Below, one piece after another: positions 7,611 through 11,716 of a stretch of 11,716 nt of DNA. The translations under genes were made by a program, and so were the position numbers. Source of the stretch: Gammaproteobacteria bacterium (GTDB taxonomy: Bacteria; Pseudomonadota; Gammaproteobacteria; Pseudomonadales; Azotimanducaceae); contig JAPOYW010000313.1 in the NCBI GenBank assembly GCA_026706425.1, positions 2,773-14,488 on the forward strand, in the 5' to 3' direction. The notes under the pieces were generated by a model. It was not told where the DNA came from. It saw nothing but the letters and a program-made list of their open reading frames with translations, and ran no database searches. The stretch's first letter is position 1, and each line of letters begins with the position of its first letter.

Positions 7611-8591
7611 CTAGGGCACCTCGACGTGGTTGAGGATGGTGGCGGCGAGGTCGTCCGTGTCCCGGCCTTCCGCCTCGGCCTCGTAGGTGGCGACGATGCG
7701 GTGGCGCAGCACATCCGGGGCGATGCTCTTCACGTCATGCGGGCTGGCGTAGTTGCGTCCAGCCAACAAGGCGTGGGTCTTGGCCAGTTGCACCAGGCTC
7801 AGGGATCCCCGCACCGACGCGCCGTATTCGATCAGATTGGCAAGTTCCGGCAGCCCCGCCTCGGTGGGGGCTCGCGTCGCGGCCACCAGTTCCACGGCAT
7901 AGCGTTTCACCTTCTCGTCCACGAATACCTGGCGCATGGCATCCCTCGCCGTAAGCACTTCCGCACCGGTCATGACGGGATTCGCGGTCGGCGCCGCGCC
8001 CTCCCCCGCCATGCGATCGATGACGCGGACCTCGTCGTCGTTGGACAGATAGCCGATCCTTAGTTTCATCATGAAGCGATCCAGCTGAGCTTCCGGGAGT
8101 GGATAGGTGCCTTCCTGCTCGATCGGGTTCTGGGTCGCCATGACCAGGAACGGCTTGTCCAGGAGGAAGGTTTCCTGGCCCAGCGTGACCTGGCGCTCCT
8201 GCATGGCTTCGAGCAACGCCGCCTGGACCTTGGCGGGAGCGCGGTTGATCTCGTCGGCGAGGATCAGGTTGCCGAATACCGGTCCCTTGCGCACCGAATA
8301 GGTGCCTTCCCGGGGATTGAAGATCTGGGTGCCGGTGACATCGCCGGGGAGCATGTCCGGGGTGAACTGGATACGCGAGAAACGGCAGTCGACCGTCGCC
8401 GCCAGCGTACTGATCGCCAGGGTCTTGGCGAGGCCTGGTACGCCTTCCAAGAGCACATGACCGTCGGCGATCAGCGCCAGCAACAGCCGATGGACCAATT
8501 CGTCCTGACCCACCAGCACCTTGCCCACCTCGGCCCTGACCGAGTCGAACTGCGCTTTGATCGCCGTGGTGTCCAATCCCGCTTCCGCCAT
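7611..8591 (-). CDS. moxR: MoxR-family AAA+ ATPase
   Basis: MoxR ATPases are cytoplasmic chaperone-like AAA+ proteins that act with vWA-domain partners in maturation of enzyme complexes or in stress resistance. The 326 residues match the usual family length. Visible motifs are KVLVGQDELV near 24-33, Walker A GVPGLAKT at 50-57, the MoxR signature QFTPDMLPGDVTGT at 75-88, Walker B LILADE at 109-114 followed by INRAPAKVQAALLEAMQE, sensor-1 ATQNP at 152-156, and PEAQLDRF at 166-173 with the likely arginine finger. The C-terminal lid holds GASVRGSL. All key ATPase residues are present. It is the first gene of the Bat operon, 76 bases after the htrA-like gene. The GGGGG preceding the ATG by nine bases is a plausible ribosome binding site. 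The client protein cannot be read from this sequence. Confidence 0.96.
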   Translation of the reverse strand: MAEAGLDTTAIKAQFDSVRAEVGKVLVGQDELVHRLLLALIADGHVLLEGVPGLAKTLAISTLAATVDCRFSRIQFTPDMLPGDVTGTQIFNPREGTYSVRKGPVFGNLILADEINRAPAKVQAALLEAMQERQVTLGQETFLLDKPFLVMATQNPIEQEGTYPLPEAQLDRFMMKLRIGYLSNDDEVRVIDRMAGEGAAPTANPVMTGAEVLTARDAMRQVFVDEKVKRYAVELVAATRAPTEAGLPELANLIEYGASVRGSLSLVQLAKTHALLAGRNYASPHDVKSIAPDVLRHRIVATYEAEAEGRDTDDLAATILNHVEVP

Positions 8592-8625
8592 CGTGCGTTG
8601 CCCCCAACTCCCCGAAAAAACGCGG

Positions 8626-8651
8626 ATTCTACGTCAGCGACTAGAGGTCAA
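8626..8651 (-). promoter_or_regulatory. Weak promoter candidate upstream of moxR
   Basis: The 76-base gap between the HtrA stop and moxR contains minus-strand TTGACC (8646-8651) and TAGAAT (8626-8631), good matches to the -35 and -10 boxes. They are only 14 bases apart, which is shorter than the normal 16-18. The position suits a separate start for the Bat operon, but the spacing makes this tentative. A run of six T follows at about 8615-8620 without a convincing stem, so I do not call a terminator. Confidence 0.25.
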
Positions 8652-8667
8652 GACGCTGCCTGCCCTC

Positions 8668-9945
8668 TCAGTCGACGATCAAGAACAGTTGCCGGAGGTT
8701 CCGCTGCACCAGCATCGAGAAGGGATCCCCGTCCGCCACCTGCGCCTGGAAGTCGCGCAGACTCCCCACCGGGCGCCCGTTTACCGCCACGATCACATCT
8801 CCGGGTCGGAGGCCATGCCCCCACGCGAGGGTGTTGCTTTCGACGGTGACGACCTCGACCCCTTCCACCCGACCGAACAGCCGGTGTTGGCGCGAGAGAT
8901 CGCGCAAGCTCGCACCCGCCAGTTTTGCAACGACGGCGGGTCGGCCCGTGGGAGCATCGGCGGAACTGCCGAGCGTGGCTTCGATCATCTTGGCTTTGCC
9001 ATTGCGCATGACCAGGAGTTCCACCTCGTCGCCGCCCGAAGCCAAGCCGACGCGGTTGCGCAGGTCGTTGGCGTCCACGACTTCCTCGTCGTTCAGCATC
9101 ACGACCACATCGCCCGGCTCAATGCCCGCGGCCTCGGCAGCGGAGTCCTCGACAACCTCGCGGACGAGCGCGCCTTGGTCGGACGTGAGGCCGAGCAGCT
9201 CCACGTTGGCGGGGGGAACATCTCCGATTATCACGCCCAATTGGCCACGGCGGACCTCGCCGTGCTCGACGAGTTGCCCGGTGACCGTGCGCACGATGTT
9301 GGCAGGCACCGCAAAACCGAGTCCGGCGCTAACGCCCGACGGCGAAACAATGAGGCTGTTGATACCGACCAGTTGGCCATTCAGATCCACCAAGGCGCCG
9401 CCGGAGTTGCCGCGGTTGATCGCGGCATCGGTCTGAATGAAGTCCTCGTAGCCCTCCCGGGTGAACCCGCTGCGGCCCAACGCGCTGACGATGCCCGAGG
9501 TGGCCGTCTGGCCGAAGCCGAACGGGTTGCCGATGGCAACCACCAAGTCGCCCACCGCCAGTTCATCCGAGTCGCCGAGCGGCAGCGCCTGGAGGTCGTC
9601 CGGCTCGATCTCCAGAAGGGCGATATCCGTCGCCGGGTCGCTGCCGATCAATGCGGCCTGGAACGACCGCCGGTCCTTGAGCGTTACCGTGATCTTCTCG
9701 GCGCGTGCGATCACATGGTGATTGGTGACGACATGTCCCTGGCGGGCATCGATGATGACGCCGGAACCCGCCGATCCGGGATTGAACCACGGATTGGCTC
9801 TGCCGCCCCTCGTTTCCACTTGGATACTGACTACGGCCGGCGTCGCTTCGGCCAGCACCGGTGCGAACGTCAACCGCCCTTCGTGGGCCGACAGCGAAAC
9901 CGCGACCAAGACGATGCCGACAAGGCAAACCGCGACTTTTTTCAT
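8668..9945 (-). CDS. htrA: Periplasmic HtrA/DegQ-type serine protease with two PDZ domains
   Basis: HtrA proteases degrade or chaperone misfolded envelope proteins in the periplasm. The 425 residues start with a signal peptide (MKKVAVCLVGIVLVAVSLSA, cleavage probable after SLSA). The trypsin-like domain covers about 30-225 with a complete triad: His77 in TNHHVI, Asp107 in ATDIALLEIE and Ser181 in RGNSGGALVDL. PDZ1 spans about 234-326 (RRGQLGVIIG, then GIEPGDVVVMLND). PDZ2 spans about 340-423 (GLRPGDVIVAVNG). The LA loop is short, as in DegQ rather than DegP. The ATG at 9945 is chosen over a TTG 102 bases upstream because it begins the signal peptide and has GGAGAG seven bases before it. The gene is 76 bases before moxR on the same strand. 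It may be co-transcribed with the Bat operon, or driven by the RpoE-like site at 10001-10028. Confidence 0.95.
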   Translation of the reverse strand: MKKVAVCLVGIVLVAVSLSAHEGRLTFAPVLAEATPAVVSIQVETRGGRANPWFNPGSAGSGVIIDARQGHVVTNHHVIARAEKITVTLKDRRSFQAALIGSDPATDIALLEIEPDDLQALPLGDSDELAVGDLVVAIGNPFGFGQTATSGIVSALGRSGFTREGYEDFIQTDAAINRGNSGGALVDLNGQLVGINSLIVSPSGVSAGLGFAVPANIVRTVTGQLVEHGEVRRGQLGVIIGDVPPANVELLGLTSDQGALVREVVEDSAAEAAGIEPGDVVVMLNDEEVVDANDLRNRVGLASGGDEVELLVMRNGKAKMIEATLGSSADAPTGRPAVVAKLAGASLRDLSRQHRLFGRVEGVEVVTVESNTLAWGHGLRPGDVIVAVNGRPVGSLRDFQAQVADGDPFSMLVQRNLRQLFLIVD

Positions 9946-9952
9946 GGTGAAT

Positions 9953-9958
9953 CTCTCC
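9953..9958 (-). promoter_or_regulatory. Ribosome binding site deciding the htrA start
   Basis: Minus-strand GGAGAG lies seven bases before the ATG at 9945. It supports that start over the longer open frame beginning with TTG at 10047, whose extra 34 residues lie over intergenic sequence and show no signal-peptide character. Confidence 0.75.
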
Positions 9959-9971
9959 GTTGCCTCCGAGT

Positions 9972-9991
9972 CCCTAGATGCCGCATCTGGG
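9972..9991. repeat. 20-base inverted repeat between acylase and htrA
   Basis: The plus strand reads CCC-T-AGATGC-C-GCATCT-GGG. The arms AGATGC and GCATCT are perfect around a single central base, and CCC/GGG extend them past one unpaired T. The tight centre suits a dimeric protein binding site better than an RNA hairpin, and no T-run follows on the minus strand, so a simple terminator is unlikely. It lies just downstream of the RpoE-like promoter candidate and 27 bases before the htrA ATG, where a bound protein could block transcription. No regulator gene is visible in the window. Confidence 0.45.
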
Positions 9992-10000
9992 AATAGCGTC

Positions 10001-10028
10001 TTTGATGGCGTCAACCGCCGAGAGTTCA
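10001..10028 (-). promoter_or_regulatory. RpoE-like promoter candidate upstream of htrA
   Basis: Minus-strand TGAACTC (10022-10028) and TCAAA (10001-10005) are separated by 16 bases. The envelope-stress sigma factor RpoE prefers GGAACTT and TCAAA/TCTGA boxes at this distance, and htrA genes are classic RpoE targets. The match is five of seven in the upstream box and full in the downstream one. Transcription would begin near 9994, about 50 bases before the ATG. Chance agreement of such short boxes is possible. Confidence 0.35.
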
Positions 10029-10048
10029 AGACCCCTCCCGGCTGCAAC

Positions 10049-11716
10049 TCACTTGTGTCGCCGGATCAGCGTTTGCCGCGTCTCGGCCGCTGCCAAGATG
10101 TCGTTCCAGTCCCAAAGCTGGGGGATCGTCTCGACATCGGCCCAAAGCCCGGCCTGGTCGGCGAAGTGCGAGCTGCCGGGGTGTCCCGATGCGCCAAGCG
10201 GGACGATCCACCGGGAGTTTCGCCAGTCGGAGGGGTCGTGGATATAGCGGTTGACCGACATCACCGTCGCCGTGAAACGGTCGGCCAGGGCATAGGCGCC
10301 AGCCAACGGCGTATCGGCATCCCCATGGGTGGCAAACGCCGGCGGGTCGAGCAGTTCGGCGCAGTCCGGAAATACCCGGGACAACGGGTGCCGGGGACGG
10401 GTCCGGTGGATTGAACCCCAAGTCCACTTTCGACTGTCCGCGCCCAACCGTGAGCGAAGTTCGCGTACCGCATGGGCCAGCGCCGACTCGATCACCGTTT
10501 CCCAGTCTCGTCCATCCGGGAGGCAGGCGCCATCTCCCCTCGCGACGGCCCGAACGGCGTCGGCATAGATCGATGCGGCGTAGGCGGTGCCCTCGTTTGC
10601 CATCTCTCCAAACGCCGCCTCGACGACTTCGCGAAATAGGAAGGCACGCGCAGTCCCGTAGACCGCTGCGGCCACCGACGAACGGTCGATCCGGCAGTCC
10701 CAATCCCGGAGGATGTCCCGACCCATGCGGGCGTCGGAATCGTTCGGATCGAGCGTCGCCGATCGTTCGACGAAGATCCGGGCCGGAATCGACTCGCGGT
10801 CCGCGTGGATGGACGCCATGTGTTCCGGCGTTGCCGTCCCGGAGGCGATTTCTTCGATTCGCGCGGTTACCCGACGGGCACGCCAATCCGGCGCGAAGGT
10901 CGTATTGATGTAGTGCGGATAGTCGGCTTTGGTCGGCGCGTTGTTGCAGGTCACCACGTATCCGGGTTGCGGGTTGCGGGCGCTCGGCATCTCGTCGAAG
11001 GGGATCCGGCCCTGCCACTCGTGCTCCCCGGTCCACCCCGGCACCGGCGTCCAGGCGTTGGCCATGGACCGGACGGGTATGCGCCCCCGGTAGCGGTAGC
11101 CGAACTCGCCGTGGACGTCGGCGTAGACGAAATTGTTGACGGGCTCCGTCCACTCCCGGAGAGCCTCTTCGGCCTCGTCCGCCGACTTGGCGAACAGCAG
11201 TTCGTACAAGGTGTTGGGCCAGGCGGTCCCGGTAGTCGTACCGGTGTGCCGGAACGCGATCCCATGTCCGCGTTCGGGATCGCCGGCGATGATCGGGCCG
11301 TGGCGAGTTCGAACGACCGGAAGCGTCTCCGGTCCACCATCCCGAACACAGAGGACTTCCCGGGCGACCTCGGCGGGCAACCAGTCGTCCCGGTAGGCGT
11401 ACTCGAGCCGGCCATCTTCGGTGCGGAAACGCTCGATGTAGAGGTCCTGGTAGTCCGCGACGCCATGGGTCATCCCCCAGGCGACGTATTCGGTGTGGCT
11501 GAAGTGGGGCATGCCCGGCACCCCCGGAAGTGCATACCCGCTACAACGAAACGCCGGGCAGTTGATATGGAGCTGGTAGTAGACGTTGGGCGTATCCAAG
11601 GCGCGGTGCGAGTCCCCGGCCACGAGCGGAAACCCGGACGCCGTGCGCGACCCGGCGACGACCCAGGCGTTGCTACCGCCCTCCTCGCCCGGCAGTTCCC
11701 CCACGGCTGCAGAGAG
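10049..11716 (-). CDS. Penicillin-acylase-family Ntn hydrolase, catalytic beta chain (partial, runs off right edge)
   Basis: This family makes a precursor that cuts itself into alpha and beta chains. The new N-terminal Ser of the beta chain hydrolyses amides such as penicillins, cephalosporin side chains or acyl-homoserine lactones. The visible 555 codons cover the whole beta chain and the end of the linker. The nucleophile is the Ser of GGSNAW (codon 11672-11674). Counting it as 1, a His falls at position 23 (AGDSHRAL), as in cephalosporin and AHL acylases rather than the Gln of E. coli penicillin G acylase. PVNNFVYADVHGEFGY supplies the oxyanion Asn near 181. Other family marks are GVPGMPHFSHTEYVAWGMTHGVADYQDLY (start PGMPHFSH), RTRHGPIIAG, WTWGSIHR and SGHPGSSHFADQ near the end. 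A possible GTG at 11704 is not the start, because the frame continues to the edge. The alpha chain and signal peptide lie outside. These enzymes are usually periplasmic. The substrate cannot be deduced. The stop is 103 bases before htrA. Confidence 0.94.
   Translation of the reverse strand, partial: LSAAVGELPGEEGGSNAWVVAGSRTASGFPLVAGDSHRALDTPNVYYQLHINCPAFRCSGYALPGVPGMPHFSHTEYVAWGMTHGVADYQDLYIERFRTEDGRLEYAYRDDWLPAEVAREVLCVRDGGPETLPVVRTRHGPIIAGDPERGHGIAFRHTGTTTGTAWPNTLYELLFAKSADEAEEALREWTEPVNNFVYADVHGEFGYRYRGRIPVRSMANAWTPVPGWTGEHEWQGRIPFDEMPSARNPQPGYVVTCNNAPTKADYPHYINTTFAPDWRARRVTARIEEIASGTATPEHMASIHADRESIPARIFVERSATLDPNDSDARMGRDILRDWDCRIDRSSVAAAVYGTARAFLFREVVEAAFGEMANEGTAYAASIYADAVRAVARGDGACLPDGRDWETVIESALAHAVRELRSRLGADSRKWTWGSIHRTRPRHPLSRVFPDCAELLDPPAFATHGDADTPLAGAYALADRFTATVMSVNRYIHDPSDWRNSRWIVPLGASGHPGSSHFADQAGLWADVETIPQLWDWNDILAAAETRQTLIRRHK

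Noticed and set aside
8600..8667. Possible intrinsic terminator between htrA and moxR
   Set aside because: Minus-strand CAGCG/CGCTG arms with a 14-base loop exist, but the T6 run lies some 15 bases beyond the stem, so the parts do not form a normal terminator.
8521..9996. A 491-residue plus-strand frame opposite htrA
   Set aside because: It is an antisense frame kept open by high GC codon bias. It shows no family motifs, while the opposite strand has a complete HtrA with catalytic triad.
9946..10047. N-terminal extension of the HtrA protein to a TTG at 10047
   Set aside because: The extension would bury the signal peptide and lacks coding character. The ATG at 9945 has a good ribosome binding site.

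Overview
The window is GC-rich and every gene I can support lies on the minus strand, so the functional reading order runs from right to left. Gene content and order (an HtrA protease, then MoxR, DUF58, a DUF4381-like protein, two von Willebrand A proteins, a TPR/coiled-coil protein and BatD) suggest a Gram-negative bacterium. Pseudomonadota, perhaps Gammaproteobacteria, is my best guess, but nothing in the sequence fixes the lineage. Position 1 looks like the ragged end of a short-read contig.

Right part (10049-11716): the complete catalytic beta chain of a penicillin-acylase-family N-terminal-nucleophile hydrolase, whose alpha chain lies beyond the right edge. A 103-base gap follows. It holds an RpoE-like promoter candidate, a 20-base inverted repeat and a good ribosome binding site. 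After it comes a periplasmic HtrA/DegQ-type serine protease with two PDZ domains (8668-9945).

Centre and left (97-8591): a seven-gene MoxR/Bat ('aerotolerance') operon. Its order is MoxR AAA+ ATPase, DUF58 protein, a lipoprotein joining a BatD-like beta domain to a DUF4381-like tail, BatA, BatB, an 816-residue exported TPR/coiled-coil protein in the BatC position, and BatD. From DUF58 onward the genes overlap by 1-4 bases or are about 5 bases apart, so translation is probably coupled throughout. The likely working model, known for the family only in outline, is that MoxR and DUF58 act in the cytoplasm as an ATPase with its vWA partner. The membrane-anchored vWA proteins BatA and BatB, the lipoprotein, the coiled-coil protein and BatD would form an envelope complex for folding, assembly or stress resistance.

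Left end (1-96): not genomic. Bases 75-96 match the Illumina P5 adapter exactly, followed on the minus strand by a run of ten A and 64 bases of unplaced sequence. BatD is cut at this junction. The apparent continuation of its reading frame to the edge is an artefact and should be trimmed.

I see no CRISPR array, tRNA, rRNA, insertion sequence, toxin-antitoxin pair or phage gene. The least ordinary biology is the very long coiled-coil subunit and the hybrid lipoprotein inside the Bat operon.
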